Below are positions 54,950-64,000 of a stretch of 64,000 nt of DNA, piece after piece. Position 1 is the stretch's first letter. Every line of letters starts with the position of its first letter. Source of the stretch: Diphasiastrum complanatum (Eukaryota > Streptophyta > Lycopodiopsida > Lycopodiales > Lycopodiaceae); assembly GCA_029204225.1 (NCBI GenBank), contig CM055098.1, positions 10,288,746-10,352,745 of the forward strand, given 5' to 3'. Both the position numbers and the translations under genes were made by a program. The notes below the pieces were generated by a model, which was not told the DNA's origin, made no database searches, and worked only from the letters and a program-made list of their open reading frames with translations.

Positions 54950-55855
54950 TGCATGGGCCTAATAGGAGCACCTATCTCATCTAGAGAAAGTGCTAATTCA
55001 GTGTCGCAAGTATCACCAGAGATGATTAGCGATGTGTATATTTTCATGGGGCACACTAACCAATATTGGATCTTCATTTTATACTTTGCAGAGCTAGCTA
55101 GGCCAATATACAGACTCACCATAGATCCACATTGGATGAAGGAAGCCCTGCAGGCCTTCTAAAGGAAGCATTGATTTCAGTACCAATCTTACAACCGCCC
55201 AATTGGACTATAGAATTTCATGTGCGTACGAACGCATCGAAGTATGCTATTGGAGCCATCTTGATTTGCGAAGGCACCGACAATGATCTTTGTGGTCAAG
55301 AAATTCAGACACTATTTGATGGCCACCCACTTTGCATTTCAAGACCATCAACCCTTGTTGTATCTAGTGAACAAGACTTTCAACATAGGAAGAATCACCT
55401 AGATGGCTACTTCTGCTATTGGAGTTTGATTTCAGGATCGTGGTTACGCAAGGGAAAGCAACATCATATGGTGAATCATGTGTCATGAATCAAAGGGAAA
55501 GAGATTGCAACCCAACCTAATGACAAGTTACCAGATGTTGTCTTGCTTTATGTCGACATTGTACCAGACTAAGTTGCAAACATTGTTGAATACCTAATGC
55601 GGAGCCAACCAGACAAATTTTTACCGAAAGGCGGAACAATAGAAGTTAGTGCTAAAAGCCCGACCTTATCAGCTGATCGTCGGCCAGTTATATCGACGAG
55701 GACTTGATGACATCCTCAAAAGGTATATTGCTCCCTATGAAGCCACCCAAATCGTTTCACTATCGCATGAAGGCATGGGTGGTGGTCACTTTGCAGTAGA
55801 CATTATAGTTTGCAAGATCGTACAATCTGGTTGTTGGTGGGATAGGATACACGAG
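54950..55855 (+). pseudogene. Gypsy RNase H to integrase N-terminus
   Basis: Plus strand: FILYFAELARPIYRLT (the IknFAeiArPLy motif), LKEAL-type LKEALISVPILQPPNW, EFHVRTNASKYAIGAIL (RNase H, usual DAS), DHQPLLYLVNKTF, VVLLYVDIVPD, YQLIVGQLYRRGLDDILKR and HEGMGGGHFAVDIIVCKI (zinc-binding H2C2 start of integrase). Stops and shifts are frequent. It breaks at about 55855 directly into a copia integrase. It resembles the minus-strand gypsy at 59.7-63.3 kb. Confidence 0.8.
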
Positions 55856-57640
55856 ACAAGATACAGCACCGGAGCAGAGCACCGTACCAACGACGAAGGA
55901 ACGACCAGTTTTCTCATCCCAAGGCTCTCGCTCGAAATACTACAATATTAGCTTCATTGACGACTACAGCAAGTTCACAAGAGTCTACTTCATTCACAAC
56001 AAATCGGAAGCACTCGACAAGTTCACAGAATACGTGAACTAGACAGAAAGATGCACATGAAGCAAAGTGAAGCAGATCAGAACTGATCGTGGTGGAGAAT
56101 ACATCTTGAACCGCTTCACCGACTTATGCAACGATTGAGGAATCCTTCATAGAAGGACTACATCTTATATACCACAACACAACGGTGTTGTTGAAAGGAA
56201 GAACAAGACACTCATGGAAGCCGCAAGGTGCATGATGGCCTACTCGAAAGCACCAAGAGCGCTATGGGCTGAAGTAGTAGCTATAGTCGCCTATATCTAG
56301 AACATGATAGGTAGATTTGGTGTTCCTCACACGACACCACGCGAACTATAGTGGGGCAGAAAACCCAATCTGATGCATGTTCAAATCTTTGGCAGTGCAG
56401 CTTATACACATGTTCCATACAAGCTTCCAAAGAAGCTCGATGAGAAAGTCAAACAAGGATATCTCGTCGGGTATGACAACCATTTGTCATACTATAGGAT
56501 CTACCTACTAGAGATGAATCAAGTGAAGACAGTCAGAGACGTCAAGTTTGATGAGACCAGAACAATGACCGATGTTGATTCAGCCAGCTACGAAGTCTTA
56601 GGAAAGCAGTACTATGACCTGCCAACCATGACAGAGGGAGTAGAACCCGAACACTCAATCAAAGATGTTCGGATCCTACATCAGCTGAGCGACGAATTAG
56701 ATGAAGAAAGGACAGCAAGCATGCCTGCAGCTAGAACGACTGTAAACCAAAATGGTTCTAGACCTAGCCAAAGAGACAAAGGCAAGGACATTGTAGTACT
56801 TGAAGAATCTCCCAGCAGATCAACAGGAGAACAAAGAGCGCTAGATAGATTTGTGCCAGGCAGCTCGTCTTCGACATCCGAAGAGTTTTGTGGATTCAGT
56901 GGTGAACCACAAACCTTCAAGGAAGCCATCGAAGGTCCAGACAAGGACAAATGGATCCAAGCCATGAACAAAAAAATCAAATCCATGAAGAAGAATGAGG
57001 TATTGACACTGTAGCCAATACCAAACAAGGAAAAAACAGTGCAATAAAAATGGGTATACAAGCTGATGTATAGACCGAATGGAAATGTTTTGAGGTACAA
57101 AGCCAAACTTGTAGTGAAGGGATTTTCTCAAGAAGTATGGCATCGACTACACTGAGATCTTCTCTCCAGTCGTGAAGCATGCGTCCCTATGTTTGCTATT
57201 TACATATGCAGCCGCTTATGATCTCGGGATTCACATAGTCGATGAGAAGACATCATTCTTACATGGTGAATTAGATGAAGAAGTCTATATGGACCAACCA
57301 CTGGGTTACATCTGCGAATCACTTTCCACCTATGTCTGCCGAATGCACAAATTTATCTAAGGTTTGAAGCAATCCGCGTGACAGTGGTACAAGAAAAAAG
57401 ATCATGTTCTATGATCCTTGGGATTCCAACCACTGATGGCCAATTATAATGCTTATGTAAAGGCACAGGTGAGGAAATCATCATTGTTGTTGTGTACGTA
57501 GATGACACACTGATACTGTGTAGAAGCGAAGAGCTTATTGTTGAAGTGAAGAGGGAAATCTCGAAATATTTCAAGATAACAGACCTAGGAGAAGCCAGAT
57601 GCTACCTAGGCTTGCAAATTGCCACCTATTGAGATCACAT
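55856..57640 (+). pseudogene. Copia integrase and RT fragment
   Basis: Plus strand: YNISFIDDYSKFTRVYF (first Asp), IRTDRGGEYILNRF (second Asp), NGVVERKNKTLMEAARCMM (Glu), FGSAAYTHVPYKLPKKLDEK, YLVGYDNHLSYYRIY, FKEAIEGPDKDKWIQAM, KWVYKLMYRPNGNVLRYKAK, a shifted middle, then IIVVVYVDDTLILCRSEE (YVDD intact) and YFKITDLGEARCYLGLQI. A stop follows, and at about 57640 the sequence turns into an opposite-strand copia. It lacks gag, protease and RNase H. Confidence 0.88.
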
Positions 57641-58060
57641 CGAAAGGTTCGCAGATGTCTAAATGTACCAGTTCCAGAACCTTTGTCGTTCTGAAGGAGT
57701 CCCTGGTGAAGGGAGTATGGGACATCTTCACTTTCATGCACACATCATAGGTTGTCGAGTTCGTTGCATTCGTGATGCTTACACCTGTGATAGCTCCATA
57801 CTGGCTTGCCTGATACACTGCCATTGGGTTCATGTGGCAAAGTTTGTTTGCTTTTATTCTCTCTACGGTCTCTACTTCTGATAATGCAACAGATTCTAAT
57901 CAGCCTACAGTCGACATGGTCTGCTCTTCTTCTCACTCTATTGACAATAGTGCAATGATGGTGCAATGGTTGATGTACCTCGCTTGTCAGTTGGCACATC
58001 AAGTACCTGATCTCGATCCTACTAATAATGGATGCTCAACTTCAATATGGATCTATCAAA
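57606..58060 (-). pseudogene. Copia pre-integrase and integrase start
   Basis: Minus strand: LCHMNPMAVYQASQYGAITG, then a Cys-containing VCMKVKMSHTPF and LELVHLDICEPFDVISIGG, which is the pre-integrase zinc region followed by the integrase start. The usual LWH is LCH. It ends head-on against the plus-strand copia RT near 57606-57655. Upstream sequence to about 58060 is partly coding-like in another frame. Confidence 0.7.
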
Positions 58061-58989
58061 ATTCGAGTTCCTACATTCTATAGTCTATTTCGGTTCTTTC
58101 TTTAATGCTTACAAATTGTAGATTTTACTAATCTGATCTAAGCTATACATGGAATGAGATTGAAATCTGATCCTATTGAAATCAACAAAATCAACAACAC
58201 AACAGCTACACAGATATAATGTTAATATTACAAAGTGCTTGCTACAACTGTCACTCAACACTTGTAGCAAAAACTCCTCAGGGAGTCAAGCACCAGGCAG
58301 CATTAGATCAAAATGAAATTGATCTATTACAAGGCCCTGCACATCTATCTGATCTTAATCACAAACCAAACTTAAGGAGGAAGGATAAGCAACAAACAGA
58401 TTCATACATCAATACTTGAACTTAATGCATGAAAACGGAGCATAGATGGAAATGCAAATAGAAGGATCTTCAATTAACAATGCAACAACATTCCAGTACA
58501 GTATAACATGCTTGGAAACTCATGGAGGAGGCCTCTATGTATATCCACGAGCTGGTGAATCCAATTCTAACATGTTTTGGATTCCACCTCTTACAACTAA
58601 GTGAATCCCATTCTATAAAGATTTGGGTTCCACCTCTTACATGATAATAGGAGGCCTCTTTATTACAACATAACTTAAGTTGAGAGAGTCTAAGTTACTA
58701 GCTCCCACATGGTTTTCCATCTTTCAGGAATTACATGGGACTCACAAATATACATCTCAGCCTAGCACTAACGATTCTCGTGCTCTCAGACTCGGCTCTC
58801 AACTTCATCTATGTTGGAAGCCCTTTCGAGTGGAGAGGTTCTGCATCGACACCTCGGGGCATGGCATTTGTGGTGATTGAGATCGGGTGCTTCTGGCAGG
58901 TGATTACACTAGTGTTTGTTGTGTGATCTGGATCTGGTGTTGAGGTGAGGAGGTAGCAGATGAAGTCTTCGTTGATGAGTATGTCTGAT
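58061..58989. other. Unassigned, with a 46-bp tandem duplication
   Basis: A 46-bp unit (gtgaatccNattct...ttccacctcttaca) is duplicated at 58555-58646 and flanked by ggaggcctct on both sides (58528, 58651). A short hydrophobic frame at 58735-58926 has no recognisable homology and is not called. Confidence 0.55.
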
Positions 58990-59679
58990 CTGGAGGCTGT
59001 CTTCTTCTTCATCCTCATGGTCTTTGCTACTTGACGGGACGTCTTCGTAGCCTACCATTTGCTTGGTCTGCTTCTTGGGAATCAGCTTGGTGGTCTTTGC
59101 TTGTGGGGTATCTGACTCCGTCTCTGATTCAAGGGTGGCTTGTGGGATAGAGGTTGTAAAAACAAAAAATTTATAAGTTTCAAAAGATAATAGGGTATGC
59201 GAGTAGGGAGAGAAAGGCATGTAGAAAATCGATGGAGGATGGATCAAATGGAAGAGAGATTGGACGCGGTCAGAATGGAACAAAGAACGGCTGAATTGGA
59301 CTAGAAAATAGGAAGATCGCAAGAAATTTGCCAATCAGTCATGGACTTGTCCAAAAATTGTGTGAAGTAAGAATGAACTGAGCAGCCGACGTATTTATAC
59401 TCAAAATTTTAGATCAGTCGTTGGATGCAAATGAAACAGGAGTTGGCGGATGCAAATCATCGGATGCATCTTGTCAGATGCAAGCTGGCGGATGCAATCT
59501 TGTCGGATGCAAATTAGAATGTATTGTCGGATGGATTGTCAGATGGAAAAAATATTTTTTGATTTTTGAATAAGTGTAAAACCATGGGTTTACAAAAATT
59601 TGTGGGAAGAGATATACATAGAAGGAAAAAACAGAAAAGTATAAGGTAAAATATCATAGAACGATATTTCTACACAGGA
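58990..59679 (-). mobile_element. 3' LTR region of the minus-strand gypsy
   Basis: Directly downstream (minus strand) of the gypsy integrase stop. It has a TATA box TATAAATAC at 59399-59391 and a run of ~16-bp degenerate units around cggatgcaa (59410-59545) in the U3 part. A minus-strand frame from 59334 downward (Ser/Lys/Glu-rich, SETESDTPQAKTTKLIPKKQ) follows the TATA, an arrangement like that at 15033-15283. LTR ends could not be fixed because the 5' partner lies outside the window. Confidence 0.5.
59391..59399 (-). promoter_or_regulatory. TATA box in gypsy LTR
   Basis: TATAAATAC on the minus strand, about 60 bp upstream of the first ATG in that direction. Confidence 0.55.
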
Positions 59680-60780
59680 CTTATCAAAAAATTATCCTCG
59701 TAGTACCTCCATAGTCGGCTACCATTGAATAATGTGCCAAGGGGTATGCCTTCTAGATTTTCTAATTGGACTGCACCATTGCTGAAAATTTTCTTGACAA
59801 CGTAGGGGCCTTGGCTATGGAATTTCAATTTCTCGGGATGGACCTTGGAAGATGTATAAAGTAAAACTTTATCGCCATCATGAATATCCTTAGTCCTGAC
59901 ATGACGATCATGCCAAGCCTTCTGTCATCGTTCATGAACTAACTGTGCATGATAAGATATAAGACGTGTTTCACACAATTTTGTCAATGTAAAGAGTCGA
60001 TTCTGAACTTGGTGTTGATAAGCACTATCGTTACACAAGTCAGTGGCATATGCTAAAGTGACGCGTAGAGAAGGATTAAAAACTCTACTGGCATAATAGG
60101 CTCTTGGCCATATACCAGCTCAAATGGTGTTTTCCAACTTGTGGCTCACTTGGGTGTTGCTCGATATGCCCAGATAGCAAAAAATAATTTTGTTTCCTAG
60201 TCTGATCGACTTGTTTCTACTATCTTGGTCAAGACTTTACAAATCGTTTTATTCATAGATTCAGCTAATTAATTACATCTAGGATAGTACAGGGTGCTCT
60301 TTCGGTGTAAAACGAAGTAATGAGTTAGTAAACTGTTGATTACTTCATTAAGGAAGTGAGAATCTCGATCAGTAACAAGCTCTATTGGACAACCAAATCT
60401 AGTGAAAATGTTTTCATAGAGGATGCATGCTACAGATTTGGCATCTGCTTTGCGCGTTGCTCTAGCATCTATCCATTTGGTTGCATACAATCAAGATATA
60501 TCGTGATTGTGTGCCACGTGCTGCGTCCATCAAAATCGATACCCCATTTGTGAAATGCTTCATTTTCAAGTATTGGAGTAAGGAGATTGTGGTCGGCTTT
60601 CTTGGTATTCTTTGTGTGTTGGCAAATGTCGCAAACTTTTATATAAGCATAAGTGTCTTTGAAAAGGGTTGGCCACCAAAATCCTGCCAGAAGAATTGCT
60701 CTAGCAGTAGCATCGGAAGAGAAATGTTCGTCCCCAATACCTTCGTGTGTCAAGGCAATGATCTATCAGACTTCTGATTC
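59680..60780 (-). pseudogene. Gypsy integrase
   Basis: Minus strand from 60753: HEGIGDEHFSSDATARAILL with FKDTYAYIKVCDICQHTKN (H2C2 zinc region), HKWGIDFDGRSTWH (first catalytic Asp), ELVTDRDSHFLNEVINSLLT (second Asp), LYYPRCN, then shifted QKAWHDRHVRTKDIHDGDKV, EKLKFHSQGPYVVKKIFSNG and FNGSRLWRYYEDN before the stop near 59680. Several shifts and stops. The GDKV/NGSRLWRYYE tail matches the one joined to gag at 13920. Confidence 0.85.
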
Positions 60781-61054
60781 GTGGGCACAACATCGTGTAA
60801 TACCATCAACACCTAACTTATATAATTGTCCTGCAATAAAATGATATGGTAAAGATTTCATAATAAGCTTTATTTTTTGCCATTTCGACAACTAAGGATC
60901 GATTTCCCCAGTGGCTAGATATCTAGTGATATCATCTGCCCATAACGGAATTGCATCTATATATAATAGACACACATCTGGTAACTCATCATTTATTGGC
61001 TCATCAGATGCTTCAACATTAGGTAATCATGAAAGATGATCAACCAAAAAATGT

Positions 61055-61674
61055 TGTGATCTCTTTCGAATAACAACTCAAAAGTTGAATTCTAAAAGAA
61101 TCAATAGCCATCATGCAATTCGTCTAGTTTTGCAAGGTTTATTCAATAGGTAAAGAAGAGCATAATGGTCGGTATAGAAAACAAAAAACTGGCCTAGCAA
61201 ATAATGTTGAAATTGTTGAACAACATAGACCATTTCTAGTGCTTCTCCGTTTGTTGTGGAATAGTTAACCTCAGTTGGAACAAGTTGACAGCTTAGGAAA
61301 TGGATTGGGAAATCCTTTTTAAATTCTCTGGGTTGTGTTAAAACAACACCAATAGCATACTTACTAGCGTCTGTATGCACATGGAACTCCTTATTATAAT
61401 CGGGCACGCGAAGAATGGGTGCAGTGACTAAAGCCTGTTTGAGGTCTTCGAAGGCTTTAATCCTGTGTTCTGTCCACCTTGGATTAGTAGTGATTTGATA
61501 TACTAACCATGTTTGATCAACGTAGTGTATTATAAAAATTCGATAATAACCTATGTGGCCCAGAGAGACGTAAATTTCTTTCAATGTTCTTGGCAGGGGC
61601 ATTTCTAGAATCACTCTGATCTTTTTGGGATCAGTGGCTATACCATTTTGAGAAATGATATGGCCCAGCACCAC
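61055..61674 (-). pseudogene. Gypsy RT thumb and RNase H
   Basis: Minus strand: VLGHIISQNGIATDPKKI (the LGHxVS motif), LGHIGYYRIFIIHY, LKQALVTAPILRVPDYNKEF, VHTDASKYAIGVVLTQ (RNase H Asp), NGEALEMVYVVQQFQHYLLG and FFVFYTDHYALLYLLNKP. A frame of 187 codons is open, then breaks. It follows the RT at 61769 after a short shifted gap. Confidence 0.9.
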
Positions 61675-61768
61675 ACCATGGGTAACCTATATTTGGCACT
61701 TTTCGAGATTTAATGAAATTCTAAACCTTCGACAACGTATGAACACTTGTTCAAGGACATCAAGATGC

Positions 61769-62662
61769 TTAATGCACACCAAGATCATCGAGATAAATCT
61801 CTAGATTTTTGTGTAATAGATCCTTGAAAACATGTTGCATCACCCTTTGAAAAGTGGAGGGGGCATTGCATAGACTGAATGGCATAACTTGATACGCGAA
61901 GGTGCCAAACTCGGTAACAAATGTCGTTTTATATCGATCTTCAGGAGGAATTTGGACTAAGAAATAGCCTAGGAAGCTAAAAGCTTCTGCTCCTGTCATA
62001 TCTTTGAGGATTTGCATTGTCAGAGGTAAGGGAAAATGATCTTTCTTTGTTTGATCATTAAGTTTTTTCAAATCCACACAGATACGAAGTTGACCATTTT
62101 TCTTTGGTATCACTACAATTGGTAATACCCAACTGGTATGCTCGATCTCATAAATGAAACTAGCATTGAGAAGCTTTTGAATATCTTCTCGGATCTTTTC
62201 GCGATAAGTAGGATTGGTGCGATAAGGTTTTGCTCTAACTGGTATGGCACCATCCTGCAATGGGATTGTATGGACAACAACGTGAAGATGAATCTCCTTC
62301 ATTTCTTTATAACTCCATGCAAACACATCTCTGTATTTGTGCAATAACTTTTCCAAATCTCGTGATTGGGTTGGATTCAAGTGGGCTCCTACGTGCACGA
62401 TATGGTCTATATCTTCATTATCATCCTTTAGATTGAGAGGTATAGTCTTTGCAGGTCCCTCAAAAGAAGTTGATGGTGGTTGAGGGTACCGTTTTGGCTT
62501 TACCATACTGATGACGACATCACCAATCGTGTAATTCTTAAAGTGCTGGGGAACATCATAAAGTGGATCATCAAGTACCCTAGGTGGGATCTTAAGAATG
62601 TTCTCTATAGGTGGGCTTATAGATGATGAAGCGTGACTAGGATTTTTTTGGTTTTGTATCAA
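61769..62662 (-). pseudogene. Gypsy reverse transcriptase
   Basis: A 297-codon open frame. Upstream are VFAWSYKEMKEIHLHVVVHT (usual DVFAWSYKDMPGI) and PYRTNPTYREKIREDIQKLL; then ASFIYEIEHTSWVLPIVVIP, KKNGQLRICVDLKKLNDQTK, FSFLGYFLVQIPPEDRYKTT, FGTFAYQVMPFSLCNAPSTF and the catalytic EIYLDDLGVH at the end. In the family the palm reads FSFLDGYSGYNQI; here the first Asp is Gly-region sequence (FSFLGYF), so a catalytic residue seems lost. The two Asp of YLDD are kept. Confidence 0.92.
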
Positions 62663-62723
62663 AGGCTTAATTGGCTACTTCAGCTTTTCATGCATTTGGA
62701 ATTGCATATCAGTCAATCGTACA

Positions 62724-63272
62724 TCAACCCTTGATTTGTTTTTTGGCATGCGAGATATTTGTGGAGTTGTAGTGGTAGGCATGCATGGATTTTTTTTGTG
62801 GTTTTTCTTGGACTAAGTCTTCGTCAATGGTGTTCAAGATTTCATTAGTGTGTACGTCCCATTGATAGACTTTTAATTTTGGTCGGTATACACAAATGTT
62901 CACTGGTTGTGGATGTTGCACACAAGACAATGGTGATGGGAGTTTAATCTCCTTCGGTATACGACACTTTCCTAAATACTCGAGATCCAGCAAATGAATA
63001 AGTTGGTTGTTAGATAACTCATGTTCTCCCACAGTAAGAATGCCATCCTCACTGGTGGATATTTCAGTAATAAAAACATCCTCAGGTATCCACTCAATAG
63101 GGAGTGCATCTATGATGTACAAAGGCAAGATGGGAGTGTTGATATCCGTGGAGTGTATAGTGATTTTGATTGGTACCTCTTCTTGAACCTCACATTCACA
63201 AAGAGTGGCATTGACACAATCAATAGTTGCTATAGCATGACCCCCAGTTAATGATATCAGTAATCTGCACAT
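62724..63272 (-). pseudogene. Gypsy pol segment upstream of RT
   Basis: A 182-codon minus-strand frame directly upstream of the RT frame: CECEVQEEVPIKITIHSTDI, PLYIIDALPIEWIPEDVFIT and LLDLEYLGKCRIPKEIKLPS. By position it is the polyprotein region before RT, but I do not see a protease D-S/T-G box, so the protease itself may lie further upstream or be lost. Confidence 0.5.
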
Positions 63273-64000
63273 AATGACCCTTTATGGTTGAATCGATACT
63301 ATCGGGGTCATCATATGTAATGGAAGATGACAAAATTTTCAGAATTTACACGTGTGGGGATGATCCACAAGTATGATAGATCTAATGAACTTTATGATTA
63401 GCACAATAACCTGATTCTAGATTGAATAGCAAAATCTAGTACAGAAGTTATGGCTTAACCACAATCTAGCATGCTAATAATCAGAGAATGATAGCAATGA
63501 ATCATAAATGAGCAAAAGTACAATAAATTAGTGTATTAGCATTAGCCTGAACACAAGTTAGAGAGAGAAAGTGAGAGATATCAAGCCTAAATGGTGTGGA
63601 TCCAAAATGACATGAGATAGCTACAAAGCTTTGGTTCTTCATCAAAAAATATGAGAATGGCTACACATATTTATGGAGTTTGAGGTAGCTCAAGGTAGAA
63701 CCACATCCATCCACCTTTCAATGACATCTAAAGTGAAAACTAGAGTCTAAGTGACATCTGTCACATTTCATGCATGAATCTCTACCTACTTTTACCAAGT
63801 GTCCTAGTTCTAACTAGAATTGTACAAATCTTCATGCATGTGTCCATTTCACTTTGTGCATGCCTTGCATGTCACTATGGATCACTTACAAATAATGCAT
63901 GTAAAATGCCACGAGTTTCTACAAGCATATTTTTGCTAATTCTAAGTCTATAATCTATATGCAAGTTGTAATTATCAAACTAGATATGACAAATTCATAT
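63273..64000. other. Unassigned right edge of window
   Basis: No coding motif recognised. It should contain gag or the 5' region of the minus-strand gypsy if that element is complete, but the reading fades directly after 63272. Confidence 0.5.

Noticed and set aside
58735-58926. 63-codon hydrophobic frame resembling a two-span membrane peptide
   Set aside because: Too short, no homology, and overlapped by another open frame of similar quality; cannot be separated from chance.

Overview
The window looks like nuclear DNA from a land plant with a large, repeat-rich genome, such as a fern or a gymnosperm; the sequence alone does not decide which. The reasons are AT-rich DNA dominated by plant-type Ty1/copia and Ty3/gypsy LTR retrotransposons, a primer-binding site complementary to plant initiator tRNA-Met, long microsatellites, and one large host-gene model with an intron of about 6.2 kb. 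No rRNA, organellar, CRISPR or bacterial features were seen.

Layout. (1) 1-4.5 kb: mostly unassigned DNA with small repeats and one copy of a 0.3 kb dispersed repeat. (2) 4.5-30.9 kb: a nested and rearranged retrotransposon cluster. Minus-strand Copia pieces appear in the right order for one old element, here called Copia A: LTR 30877-29459, PBS, gag 29251-28556, protease 24925-24577, integrase 11838-11270, RT 10952-10119, RNase H 6314-5871, PPT, and an LTR-like block below 5863. Between the pieces lie a plus-strand 5'-truncated copia (Copia 1, 6314-10118), a gypsy reduced to gag plus the integrase tail (12736-14178), an LTR-promoter region followed by a broken unknown reading frame (14178-17872), three more copia fragments, and a broken DUF7869-like gene (25571-28551). 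That gene itself carries an 81-bp tRNA-derived insertion with a perfect 15-bp target-site duplication. (3) 31-34.3 kb: decayed DNA with a 19-bp inverted repeat pair and a chromovirus integrase/chromodomain remnant. (4) 35.1-50.9 kb: the most striking locus, a two-exon gene model. A 28-codon first exon is followed by a phase-0 intron full of microsatellites and G-tracts, then a single 9.47-kb exon, giving about 3185 residues. The protein is very acidic and mainly built from about 42 copies of a ~43-45-residue repeat. Eight of these form a 345-residue higher-order unit, tandemly amplified about three and a half times. It ends in a short Lys/Arg/Gly tail. (5) 51-54.3 kb: tandem duplications, a LINE-type C-terminal zinc motif fragment, and one intact exon on the minus strand that matches TRAPPC4/TRS23 as I recall it. 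(6) 54.3-64 kb: gypsy and copia fragments joined end to end, then a fairly complete but frameshifted gypsy on the minus strand (59.7-63.3 kb) with its LTR promoter.

All retroelement genes seen here are interrupted by stops or frameshifts and are described as remnants. Only the giant acidic repeat gene and the TRAPPC4-like exon look like intact host coding sequence. Element boundaries are read by eye and most are good to about 10-50 bp. Family names rest on remembered motifs, not on a database search.
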